A DNA stretch of 64,000 nt from Amanita rubescens. Lineage: Eukaryota; Basidiomycota; Agaricomycetes; Agaricales; Amanitaceae. Under the pieces are notes generated by a model, which saw nothing but the letters and a program-made list of their open reading frames with translations, ran no database searches and was not told where the DNA came from. The stretch spans positions 62,001 through 126,000 of the forward strand of contig WION01000013.1 of the NCBI GenBank assembly GCA_015039365.1. The letters run 5' to 3'. Position 1 is the first letter of the stretch. The number at the start of each line of letters is the position of its first letter. This document shows positions 11,735 through 22,313 of the stretch, one piece after another. Position numbers and translations under genes: made by a program.

Positions 11735-13013
11735 TCATGCTTCCGGCGCGAGAAGCAATTTTCTAGACTTGCGTAAGGAAACGTGGTATGGAGAATGACG
11801 GTATTTCCTTTGACGATCAACGCGAAGGAGAGGTTTATCTTCATTATCGCTTTTGCTCGGCGCGTCGCAGGCCCCAACTCCTTCGATTTTGGTCGTGGCT
11901 GCCAAGGGTAACGCTGCGGATGCGTTCTTCTGTCGATAGCATAGTCCGTGAAGTGTTAATGGCGCGTCTGAATTATTGGTGAAAGGAAGAGGTTGCAGTT
12001 TTTCCCGGCTCAGAACGGGAAAAACGAGAGGCCATTCCAATGGAAGTGTTCCATCTAGGAGCCATGTACAGATGTATTGATATCGATAGCTTGAATAATA
12101 GTGATATACGGATTTGTAGCTCAGATATATTTCATGCAGAGTTCGCTGCAATCTGAGCCTCTGATTTTCTCGCTCTCCGGGGTTTCGGAACTTCCTAACG
12201 CCGCAGTAGCTTAGCAAGCGAATCTTGTTATCGAGGGATAACATGATGTTATCCGGATCGAGGTACCAGAATAGATCCCGTTCATGGATCTTGCGCATAG
12301 CTTCATCAAGAGCTAAGATGTCCGAGGCTTGGAACGGCCTTCCAAAAGCAGGCTCGCAAATCAACCCAACTATATTCCAGTCTGAGTCGACGACGTGGGC
12401 AAGGATGTCGTAAGTGAGATCGAGGCCACCCAGCAGCTCATGTGCTCAATCGCCAGCTGTCAGACAGGGAGCGAAGGTAATGATGTCAGACATACCTCTC
12501 ATCTGTTTTTCTATAAATCTGATCGAAAAATCATCAACCCCTATCCGGATATCCACTATTTAAGGATTCAGGATCGGCGAGTAGCTTAATAAAGTTGGAT
12601 GTACCTTGCTGTCCTCTCCATATGCCTTCTATTAGATCTCCCTGGACTGGCCTGATAAAGGTGAGCTCCGATTCGTGCACTAGAGGCGCGAATGGTGGGT
12701 ATTGGACCCCGCTTCTTGGTTTCTGCCGGTAGGCAAGCATACGCTTGTCATTCTTATTATTGACGAAATAGGCCCAGTTGGTCTTGCCAAAGACCAATGA
12801 ACTGGCAAACGGCTGTAACTTCCCAACCTCTGAATGAAGATAACCGTCTAGATCTTTGGGCGGTTCAGATGGCTCGGGGAATTGAACTGTCAGATAGTGT
12901 CCATTCTTCCATAGGAGGATTGAATATCTGTCGGGAAGGGTAGCTTGTCGGATGATGAAAATAAACGGAGGCAGTGTCTCGGTTACGGGTGACCGATGGT
13001 GTAGATTGCTCAT
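11735..13013 (-). CDS. Pseudokinase-like fungal protein, copy B
   Basis: Exons (minus) 13013-12605, 12555-12496 and 12444-11735, introns of 49 and 51 nt, 392 residues. Start chosen as MSNLHHRSPVTETLPPFIF because it aligns with copy A; an ATG 11 codons upstream is also open. Copy B keeps more kinase-like features than A: YLDPDNIMLSLDNKIRLLSY has an Asp and Asn spaced as in the catalytic loop and an SYC in place of DFG. LVFGKTNWAYF, GIWRGQ, EPAFGRPFQASD and the tail RKSRKLLLAPEA are shared with copy A. Same strand and same intron positions show tandem duplication. Function unknown; a pseudokinase or inactive phosphotransferase is the best guess. Confidence 0.7.
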
Positions 13014-13304
13014 GCTAAATCTTTTGTGGGTCTCCGTGGGCAACAAGAATACAGGAGCAGCTTACCTCGTGCGTTGGGCGCTGACTTTCCATATCGAGCC
13101 ATATCATTTATCGCCTTTTATGGACTCCTTCCTCCGGCATTATTCAAGGTCACTGAAAGTGTCCCAATTACAATCTGACCATGACAAGGAAGTGGGTGTC
13201 AATTATAGACCGTAGCGTAAAAAGTCAATCAACGTAGGTTAACCATCAAGGCGCTGAACTATTGCTAAACGTAGTCTCCATTCATTCATAGCTACTCATA
13301 AAAG

Positions 13305-13526
13305 ATGCAGCGAAAATGCGAGGACAAGGTACGTCCAATTGAACCCGCTGAAGGAAGAGGGCCTTATATGTGCCAATTTCTAGGAAGCAAGTGCAATGCA
13401 TGCGGAGAAGTCGTGCTCTACTCTGGCAAGCTCTGTTCGCAATCCCCCTATCTGAATCCGCACTGCGTATACAAGAAGGTTACCTTTGAGAAGGTTTCTG
13501 ACGGTTGTTCAAAATGTTCCCGATGA
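13305..13526 (+). CDS. Small cysteine-rich ORF, possibly zinc-binding
   Basis: Uninterrupted ORF of 73 residues with nine cysteines, including CNACGE and a terminal GCSKCSR. The paired Cys-x2-Cys knuckles at both ends would suit a small zinc-binding protein. There is no signal peptide, no neighbour of related function and no recognised family, so it may be spurious. Confidence 0.35.
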   Translation: MQRKCEDKVRPIEPAEGRGPYMCQFLGSKCNACGEVVLYSGKLCSQSPYLNPHCVYKKVTFEKVSDGCSKCSR

Positions 13527-15695
13527 GCAGAGTCTGAACGAAGGCCGTGTTTGTGTTCTTTGGTTCGTCTTTCACATACACATATTGAAGCTTGACCGTA
13601 TAGCAAGACCTGTTGTGGCTCTGGCTGCGATCGTCTGCCCTCTCTGCAAGCCATCTGAGAATATTGCTTCTCATTGAAATTGCTAGCATCTTTTTTGAAG
13701 TGACAACTGACCCCGTCTCCTACACAATCCAAGATTCCTCCTTGCACGTCCATCAAACACATTACCTATGGCATCATTTCCGCTTTCATCTATCACAATA
13801 GCATCTCGAGCGATATCTCCCTGTCCGTCCGTCCTTCGGATAATCAACAGTTGGTGAGTCCCACTGGTGCTCTGGAACACGGAATACTTTTTGACACCTG
13901 ATAGAGATCCTGCTCTCTATTTGGCGATATCAAATAATCAGTAGCCCATTGGCTTAGACTCCCTGGTCAGATGTGCCAGACCTAACGTCATTTCGTCCGA
14001 CTTTGTATCCATATCTGCCGTTTATCCATGTATCATATCACCTATTTGTGTATAATCAACAAATGCATCGATTAAAATCAACCACGCCGGGTTCCAAAAA
14101 TCGTCCCGCTCATCATAGAAGTTATGGGTAGCTCTCCGGTGGGCGCGACTTGCAAGTTGTGCCGGTGAGTAGGAGAGATAAATAAGGAAATGAACCTTCT
14201 ATATATGTGATATGTGCATCGAGTAGCAGCAGCCGAACCGGCATTCTTGTTAATAGATGCCGGACTATGATAGACAGCACTTACGCCCCTCTTTTAGATA
14301 TTCTTGTTGTAGGAGATTCAAACTCGCGTTATCCAATGTTATAATCTGTGCAATGTTTTAGGAGATCGCCGAGAAGCCAGCGGACACGAGCAAATGCGTA
14401 AGTCGTACGATATCAGCTACCCCGTTTTTCGCCCTGCAGGGCCTGCACAAATACATAAGTTCTGGAGTTCATATTTTGCGTCATCGAATAGAAAGAAAAG
14501 CTCTTCTTGAATCGAACGAACATACGTTAAAATATCTCCGAAAGTCTGATGGCCGTGCGACGACGGAATCAAGTGCAAATGAGGGTCCCAGCATGGTCAA
14601 ACTGCAACAGTGGCAGCCTCTTCGCAGGACGGTAATAAAGAGCAGCAATGAAGTCTTCGTATAGCGCGGTGACTTGTACTTCAGCTTCGGCTTTGAGAGG
14701 CGAGGAAGTCTGCGTCCTTATTACGCCTTGCGAGAAACTAATGCGAATAAATTTCAGAATTATAAAATGACCTAAGTGATCGTGTAACTATAATTGCCAC
14801 ACAGTGATTGGGGTCGCTGCTCGGATGCTGACGGGTTGCTGTAGGTTGCTGTTCACGATTCATGTGCCGTATGATGAGCAAATTCGTTAGTTTAGGTCAT
14901 CTTCCGGCGAAGCCAGGTGATCAGTGCATGTGCAGCAAGCATGCGACCGGAGCGGAAGCAGGTAGGCCGCCGTGCTCACTAATAGTAATCGCACGTGAGC
15001 GCGCCTGAACGTTTGAACTTCAGTTTGCAACTGGTTACTGGATCTCCGCGATATCACGCTTTCTCTTGGCACATGATGCATGATTACTCGGACGCCGTCG
15101 GACGAACGACCGAAACGCATTGAACTTCCTCTATTACACAAGTCATCCCGTGCCCCGTGCAGATGATTGAGCATCCGAGGCGAGTTCTGTTTTTGCGTAT
15201 GCTAGGTGCAAGCTTTCCTTCCTTCAAATGACATTTACAAACTATGAATCTGGGGAGTCAGTGTCATAAGCACAGAACTAGGGCTTAGATTCAATCGATT
15301 TGTTGTTGCGTTTCCTTTGTAACGCAGCTACTGTCACTGCCAGATTTTCAATATATGCTTGTTGAACTTTCAAGATAGACGGATGGTTAATTATCATAGT
15401 GGATAGTCTAGCGGCTGTAAACAGGAGCAAAATGAAAAATAGGATGGCTATGATGTAGTGGTGCTTGCTAACGCTAAGCGACCTTCATCAACAAGGTGTA
15501 CTCTTTTGAGTTTAGCGAATATTCGTTCTGCTCAATAATGATGACAACGACGTGCTTTAAAAAATGCTAAAGGGTATTGTTATGTCCCCTGAGAGACAAA
15601 GGAAGCATGGCAACAAAGGAAAAGGCAAATACGATAATCCAAAATCCCCATATGAAGCTCGTAGAATAAACCATGTATCCCAGATATAATGGTCG
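13527..15695. other. Gene-poor spacer
   Basis: About 2.2 kb. ORFs on both strands are short, overlapping and compositionally unlike proteins. No tRNA, transposon terminus or long repeat was noticed by eye. Confidence 0.4.
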
Positions 15696-16695
15696 TTAGA
15701 TGGCGAAGGTAATGGCTAGGGTCATCAAACCCAGCACGGTCGAAATTCCGGGGGTATTGGCAGTGAGGGCGGAGCCAGAGAGGAGGCTGGTGCTCGAAAT
15801 GCCTCCAGCAGCCTCAAGGCTTGACTGCAAGAAGTTGCTTCCACATTCTTTTACGATGGCGTCGTAGAGATCTGTTTGACCGCCGAGAAGTGGACTCTGT
15901 GACAAGCCGGGAGCAAAAGGGACAGCCGATTCAAATTTGGCGTAAGAATTAAAAATCAGGCGGGTACACGTAGTGCACAGTTCTGTCCCATTGAGACTGG
16001 GGAGGCGGAATAGGAAAGGGATACCGGCGTCTCGGAATGTCGTCGCGTTGGGAGTAACGGCGGTGGCACTGTCACGTCGCTCTACGGAGGGACTGTTGAC
16101 GAGATTATCTAGAATCGACTGCGTGTTGGAAGTGCCCTGAAGGGATATATCACTCGCGAGACTCGAGGGGGAACTCGAGCTAATCTTCTCCAAAAGGCAG
16201 TAATTGTCGTTTGCGTCCTTTGAGCAAATAGCCCCCACGAACGGAAGAACCGCATATAATACACCATAGATGTCGATGACACCCTCAACCGAATTGGAGG
16301 TGAGCTCTTCAGGGCATTGGGAGTAAAATTCGGCTAGTTTCCCTCGGAAGAGGGATTCTGGGCAAAGGTTTGTAGATTGAAGGGAATCAAGGGCATCGGT
16401 GATAGAGGCTGAGGAAGCTGTCCCTGCATTGCCTCCTGGCGCAAACTGGCTGGTCGCATTCAGCAGGGCATTCACACATGTCGAAATGGTGCTATTGTTA
16501 TCTAGATTGTCCAAGAATTGAGCGCAATTCGCACTAATACCAGAAGGTATCAGTGGATTGGAGGTCGTACTATTGCTGGATGTCTGCGAATCCAATGAGA
16601 ATTTGCCAAACGGACCAATTCGTCCAATTGCTCACCGATGACTGTGCCAAAGCCAACGCGAATAACAATGATAATGATGCAAACCGCTTCAACAT
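15696..16695 (-). CDS. DUF7729-type secreted GPI-anchored protein
   Basis: Two exons (minus) 16695-16636 and 16583-15696 separated by a 52-nt GTGAGC-CAG intron, 315 residues. Exon 1 (20 codons) encodes exactly a signal peptide ending LFALALAQSS when spliced in phase; this decided the start. The body has CAQFLDNLDN, STCVNALLNATSQFAP, NLCPESLFRGKLAEFYSQCP and ELCTTCTRLIFNSYAKF with regularly placed cysteines, as in fungal DUF7729 surface proteins. The C-terminus (GLMTLAITFAI at the stop) is a GPI-type tail. Several N-glycosylation sequons are present. Extracellular; function of the family unknown to me. The DUF name is recalled and should be verified. Confidence 0.78.
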
Positions 16696-17045
16696 ACTTA
16701 TTGCACGTAAAGGGAGCGTGATAAAGGAGCGGAAGGGTTTCTTTGAAGAACAAGAGAAATCGTGCAGGAGAGTGGGAGTAAGTTGTCACTTCAGTTGCGA
16801 TGGGCACTTTGTTTGCACATTGCAAATAAGACCAAAGAAAGGCCGCAATGCGTTTGTAATCTTTTGTAATGCGGTCATGTGTGTAGGAGTTAATAGTACC
16901 GATCGCGTCCCGAAACTCAAATCGATCAATCCGCAACTTGGGCGCTCAGATGAGACAATGATCAGTAAGCCATGCACTGAAGAACGCGGTATAAAACGAC
17001 GCTGGCATGGTCTTCATGTCTTCAGAACTCAATCCTTGACCAACA

Positions 17046-18084
17046 ATGGACCCCGTTGCATTCTACGGCTTCTCTCCCTGTCGTCCGCGACCCTGATGTT
17101 CTATTTCATGGACACCCGACCGCAAGCGGAGATCGTCCCAAGCAAGATGTATTCAAGGCAGCAGACTTCCCTGCTCCCGACTCCCCGTTAGCACGTGAAG
17201 TCAGAAAGTTCGCGCAGGTCAGCAAATCGGTGAAACCTTTAAATGATTTTTACTGATATGGATCTAGGCAGAACTAAACGAGCAGACGTTCAACCACAGC
17301 AATAGGGTGTACATATATGGTAATCACCTTGTCAATGGACGGGAATTATTGGTTGATGATCACTAATAGGCGTGGCCTTGACAAAAACCCACTTCCCGTC
17401 TTGGAAATTCGACCTTGAGGTTTGGCTTCTACCGCTCCATTAAACATCTCCGAGTCACCAATTTAATAGACCTATTATTTCGCTTGTTTGTTGCACGATA
17501 TTGGAACGGCGAATCGATTTCTGGCTACGACAAAAATGTCCTTCGAGTTCAAAGGAGCGATCGTTGCACGAGACCTTCTTCTCAAACTTGGTGGCGTAGA
17601 AGATCAAGCCGACAGCATTTGTGATGCCATTATCCGTCACCAGGACATCTTTGTTAAAGGGTATGTGCGCTATTGTAATACCGTCGTCTTTTGGTCCTAA
17701 ACGTGCACTCCTGGCAAGTGGGAACATTACCATGATTGGACAAGTCCTGCAATTGGCAACTATCCTTGGTGAGCCTGACCCGTCTAACAGAATCTAAAGC
17801 GGACCCTTAATGCTCCATTGTTTTCCGTTAGATAATGTTGGCATGTGAGTTTGACTTGTCACGCCGTTTCGGCTCGACCTTACCGTCCGCATAGTCGTGC
17901 CAACTTGGTCCATCCCAAGCTGATTGAGACGACATGTGCCGCATTCCCTCGCAAGGGATGGTCTGAGTGTTTCGCGAAAGTCATTGAGACAGAACTGAAA
18001 CTGAAGCCCTGGTGCCACACCACTACATTCGAAGTTCCCGGATGGAAGGAAGGTGTGCAGAGCAAGTTTCGCTACCGACGTTAG
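17046..18084 (+). CDS. Cyanamide-hydratase-like HD-domain protein, start region frameshifted
   Basis: HD-domain hydrolase of the cyanamide hydratase (DDI2/DDI3-like) type, which hydrates cyanamide to urea in relatives. Exons join as: ...LAREVRKFAQ, AELNEQTFNHSNRVYIYG, VALTKTHFPSWKFDLE, TYYFACLLHDIGTANRF, KMSFEFKGAIVARDLLL, AIIRHQDIFVKG, NITMIGQVLQLATILDNVG, and ANLVHPKLIETTCAAFPRKG. Metal ligands expected for an HD fold are visible: His in NHSNRV, HD in LLHDIG, His in IIRHQD. Introns lie near 17219-17269, 17321-17370, 17419-17470, 17662-17718, 17769-17831 and 17847-17894. The only Met with a family-like start (MDPVAFYGFSP) is one frame off the rest; one base of CCC at 17076-17078 seems extra. 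Without that correction no in-frame ATG is available. Confidence 0.8.
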
Positions 18085-19180
18085 GGGGAACGCTGCGATG
18101 AAGCCATTTGACTGAGAAGTCGGCGTCGGAGGCGTAGGTGTAGGTTAGAGCCATTGCGGTATCCGCGCTGACTGTACACATGTCATTCGCTGCCGGTTAC
18201 CTTCTAAATACGCCTGATTCATTCGACAGCAAATTAATTGTGTATGAATGCGAATCTTAGGGATGCATTTACCCCACGTGTGTATCACAGTATAACGACT
18301 TACGTCAATTGCATAAGCATCGACCGTACAAGGAAGGTGACGAAATACCTGGTACCTGATGCGCGCCCGCGAGAAGCGCTCCAAAATCATTTTCTCGTCT
18401 AGTAGAGAAACCTAATGCGGGCAGAACCGTATCGGCGAGGCCTGTGCATTCTGTCCTCGGGAAAGGCAGCTCCGAGTCTTAGTAATGAGACGCAGGGTTT
18501 ACGACTACTGCCTAGATTCTAGGAAATCGGTCAATGCAAGATGGGTTTCTTTCACAGAAGATAGCTCTTGGGTAGCGTAAATACAAGGGGAAGCATAGAG
18601 TACTGGTACTGTTAAAGCATTTCAGAGTCACCACTACATCGGGCGAACGGAGGGGTATCATTTTCGCCTATGCTACCTCTTCCATATGTTCCTGGTTTTA
18701 TGCATACTGAATATCCCTTGCACCCTATCGTGCGAGGAACTTGACCTCCACTGACCAACAAAGGCAGACCCGTAACGTACGTATCCCACGAAGTACCAAG
18801 TCCCTAAATCATTGTCTTCGGTATTTTTCTGCGGGGAGACGTCAATTATCGATGGGCATCATGGAGTAAATATTGACTAACTGGTTCTCGTTTTATGAAT
18901 ACGCGGCCGTCTCTTCCTACCCTACCGGTGAATCTGTACCCTCCCCATGCTTGGTCGTGATCATCTAATGTCTAACGATCGTTATTAGTAGCGGAACTTA
19001 GGGTCGCGTTAGACAAACCTCTCCAAGTAAAAGGATATCTAAAGCTTCCCTGGTGCCTTGCTTAGGCATGCTGGACTCTACGCTCCCGGCGGGAACGTAT
19101 TTCTCGTAACAGTAATTTCTTGAATCAACTTCAACGCCATCCTGGGATAGTTCCCCTTAAGTTTCGCATAGGAGATTTAA
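18085..19180. other. Gene-poor spacer
   Basis: About 1.1 kb with no ORF of coding appearance on either strand. Confidence 0.4.
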
Positions 19181-20602
19181 TCATTTACTAACCTCTTTTA
19201 CACACATGCGGTGGGATGGAGTGTCAAATATACTGTCGTTGTCTAAAGGGAGAGGGGAATAACACAGAAACTCCGTAATTGCGCATTGCATCGGCTTTCG
19301 ACAGGCGAAATCGGAAACGGCGTTCGCGGACGACGACTTCCTCAAGCTTAACACCTGCCAACGTGTTATTAGTAGCCGTAATAAGAGTATGGCACAAATT
19401 GTCATACCAAATAACTGCCTTCCCAGACTCCCGACAAAGTGCCCGGACGATAAGCAGATATCTCGTTGTTTGATTGAACTAGCATATACAACTCCGGATC
19501 ATGAAGTCGAGCGTTAGGAACTCTAGATGTCTCGGTTTCTGGGTCGAATCCTGAGTAGACATCCGCAAAGAGAGGTGTTTTGCATCGTATTGTGGCCCGG
19601 AAGTCGATGAGAGTGGGACCGGACCTGTTGGCTGCCAAAGCAGCTGCACGTGTCTGCGGAAGGTGGAAGGGAATCACCAAAGGCACAATTTCTTTTATTG
19701 CGAATGTCAGGATGATGGCGGAAGATAGCGGACAGGGGAACAGTGCACCCGACGCGGGAACTTCTAGAAACCTCTCTAGCGCCACATGACTAGCGGGCTC
19801 TTTAATCAAGACGTACGGGGATGCTCGATCATCCCCATTGTACAGGTATTCATCATGATGCTTGGAGTAGTAATTGCATTGGGACAGAGGCTAAAAATCA
19901 TAGTTGTTAGCGTGAGAAGAATGAGTGTGATGTAGAAGACGCGAGTAGTACCCTGAACATTTTACCGGAGCAAGTGAGAGGTCGAAGCAGATTTAGCAAC
20001 TCCTCCCTTGTTTCTCGAGACGTCTCCACGAGCTTCTCTGTCAGGAACATGATGCACGTGAGCAAGAATAATAAATGTCGTCAACCATGATACGTGCCTC
20101 GAGTGAATATATAGCAAAGGATACATACGACGAGCGATTGTATTTGAGGCACAAGCTGCATCGCATTGCCGTCCAGATATAGCTTTGCAAGTTCTATCGC
20201 ATATGCGGCAAAGTTGACTGAGGATAAATATTTCTCGTTCAGACCATTATTCTCCACAGCCATCCAGAGGATGGCCCACAGATCTTCGCACAAAAGTGCA
20301 TTGGATACGTCTCTCGCTTTTGCCCGACGCAAAGATCTGAATCGTTGAGTAAAATGACGAGCGGTGACAGAGTCCGGAAATCCGGTGCGCCATGGACAGC
20401 ATGCATTAGAGAAATCAAACCTTGCTCGAAACAGTTTGGCATAGAGGTGCGGGGATGCACGGACATTTAGACCGTTGTAAAGACAAGAACTAGTTAACAT
20501 GAGCGCTAAGAGGTCCCGTGGAGGCTCCAGGGCGAAGTCTGAAGAGGTAAAGTAGGCGATATGCTGAAGGACGTCCGACGGCAAGGCTTGAAGATAGGGC
20601 AT
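19181..20602 (-). CDS. F-box family protein, member A (probably C-terminally reduced)
   Basis: Starts MPYLQALPSDVLQHIAYF, an F-box, followed by PPRDLLALMLTSSCLYNGL and HLYAKLFRARFDF as in members B and C. Later pieces match the same family: a LRPLTCSGKMFR segment (about 19955-20040), an exon at about 19409-19891 with FLEVPASGALFPCPL, GPTLIDFRATIRCKTPLF and the diagnostic SGVWEGSYL, then after an intron (acceptor near 19355) a stretch ending EFLCYSPLPLDNDSIF. The first intron junction is not settled: the donor at gtatgt after QSLV fits only with a second AG in cagag. The final module with the GRVR/DG motif seen in B and C was not found, so the gene may be truncated. Probable SCF substrate adaptor. 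Confidence 0.6.
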
Positions 20603-21434
20603 CGTGAATGATGATGAACCTATTTACTACCACTCGACCGTTATAAACCTGCTGCGAGGGTCGCAAAGGCCTTCAAAGTGCCGTTACCGGAAGAGAATCC
20701 AACGCTTCAATAATTCCTTGCGACAGTACAGTTGTAGATCGAGATCTTGCACCGCGAGACTAGGAATTCATCGTGACAGAGATCTATGTTCTCGACCCTG
20801 AGTGTTTAGGACCACAGAACAAGGGACTTGCGTTAAATCCTCAAGTTCCGGAAACGCCGTTCATTTTTGATGCGTACAAACCGATGAATTCAATTCGGAG
20901 GAAACATTAGGCAACAGGCTACTTACGCTTCTGCCACGGTGGGATAGGCTAGGTTCGAAGTTTCCGCAATATGGGGCACGTGTATCTAAGTTTGAATTCG
21001 CCGCGTCCGGACAACGTATCGCCTTTAGCACTAGTATGTTAGCGATGACGTATATGCGGACATTGGTCAAGGGAGGAAAAGTATATGATGGCTACGGCCA
21101 TTGCTCACCACGCGACAATCGGGGGTAATTCGTATCTGGAAACGTGCGATTGCAAGCCAAACAAGAACCGCTTAAGATCTCATAAGAACCAGTTCATTTC
21201 CGATATCAATGCCGTACGACGCAAGGTGGATGAGTGGATGTGTGAAAAATCCAGAACGGTAACGTTGCGGGTTTGAAGTTTGAACCACGAACACAACACG
21301 TGCAACGTCCCTGATCGGCATACCAACGCCAAGTTCTTGCCAGCGTTAGTTAACATTCATCTAAGTTTCATATTTTATTTTCTACTGCACAATATCCATG
21401 CTACGTTAATGGTTCGATGCTGCGATGACGCATC
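20603..21434. other. Intergenic region
   Basis: About 830 bases between the start of F-box A and the end of the eEF1B-alpha gene. A short plus-strand ORF at 21085-21276 has no recognisable content. Nothing else seen. Confidence 0.4.
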
Positions 21435-22313
21435 TCAGAGTTCTGACGTATGTCAATCTAATGCCAGGCAGCAGAAAAGACAATGAACCCACTCTGCATG
21501 GCAGCAACGTCGCTGCTTTGGCAATAGTCTTCAAACTCGGCGATCTTCTCTTGCAGGTCGTCCATGGAGACTTTGTCATCCTCTGTTGCTGTTGAAGTTA
21601 GTAACTGTTAATACGCTTTTAGGTACTACTTACCGACGACAAGAGTAATCTGAAGTTTCCTAATACCATAACCAACGGCCACAAGTTTACTGCTGCCCCA
21701 AACGAGGCCATCCTGCTGAATTGAGCGTACGGACGCTTCGAGAGCTTCCATAGTCAGTCTCGTCATCCCATGGTTTGACTTCGAGCGTCACAACAGACTA
21801 CACATATCAGACACAACAGGTTTAGTGGAAAGACGATTGGTAGTACCTTGGCAACGGGTTTTACTTTGAGAGCTTTCTTTGCGTTATACTCTGCGACACG
21901 TGCAGCCTTGATGCGTTCCGCCTCGGCATCTTCTTCGTCGTCGGAACCGAACAGATCGATATCCTCATCTGCAGCCTCTGCAGCAGGTGCAGCTGCAGAC
22001 GAGGCAAGGAAAGCCTCTCCCGCCGTGCTAGACCCAGGGAGCGAGGCGTGCTCCGCTGCGTATGATTTGATGTGATTGTACCATCTAGCTACATGAGGAT
22101 TTTTGGTAGCATCCGGGGCACTATCGATGCCCTTGTAAATAACGACATCAGCTTGCGAGGGAGTGTAACTGATAGTTGTGGAAGTAAGCTAGCACGCTTA
22201 GATAAAAGTCAAAGATCGCTGAGGGATCCTTAACTGTCTCAGAGAAAGGCTTACCCCTCAACGTAAGATCTTGTCACAAGGTGCTGCTCGAGGTTATCCA
22301 GGTTAATTGGCAT
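21435..22313 (-). CDS. EFB1: Translation elongation factor eEF1B alpha (one-base frameshift)
   Basis: Guanine nucleotide exchange subunit for eEF1A. Exons (minus) 22313-22255, 22168-21847, 21797-21634, 21582-21493 and 21442-21435. Pieces read [53 protein letters not shown], the acidic [36 protein letters not shown], then KPWDDETD / [60 protein letters not shown] and stop. The last exon is 8 nt and supplies the conserved Lys-Leu end. All introns fit, but between Asp and Met of DETDM there is one extra base (plus-strand 21752), shifting frame. Apart from that the gene looks intact, and it should be essential, so a sequence insertion is likelier than a pseudogene. Confidence 0.9.

Noticed and set aside
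16550..16936. Minus-strand 128-codon ORF as N-terminal part of the DUF7729-type protein
   Set aside because: A different frame gives a perfect signal peptide with a 52-nt intron; the longer ORF is the wrong frame.
21435..22313. eEF1B-alpha as a decayed pseudogene with altered C-terminus (…AMQSGFIVF…)
   Set aside because: A 50-nt intron (21443-21492) restores the conserved Met-Gln-Lys-Leu end, and all other junctions are intact, so decay is unlikely; only the single extra base remains unexplained.
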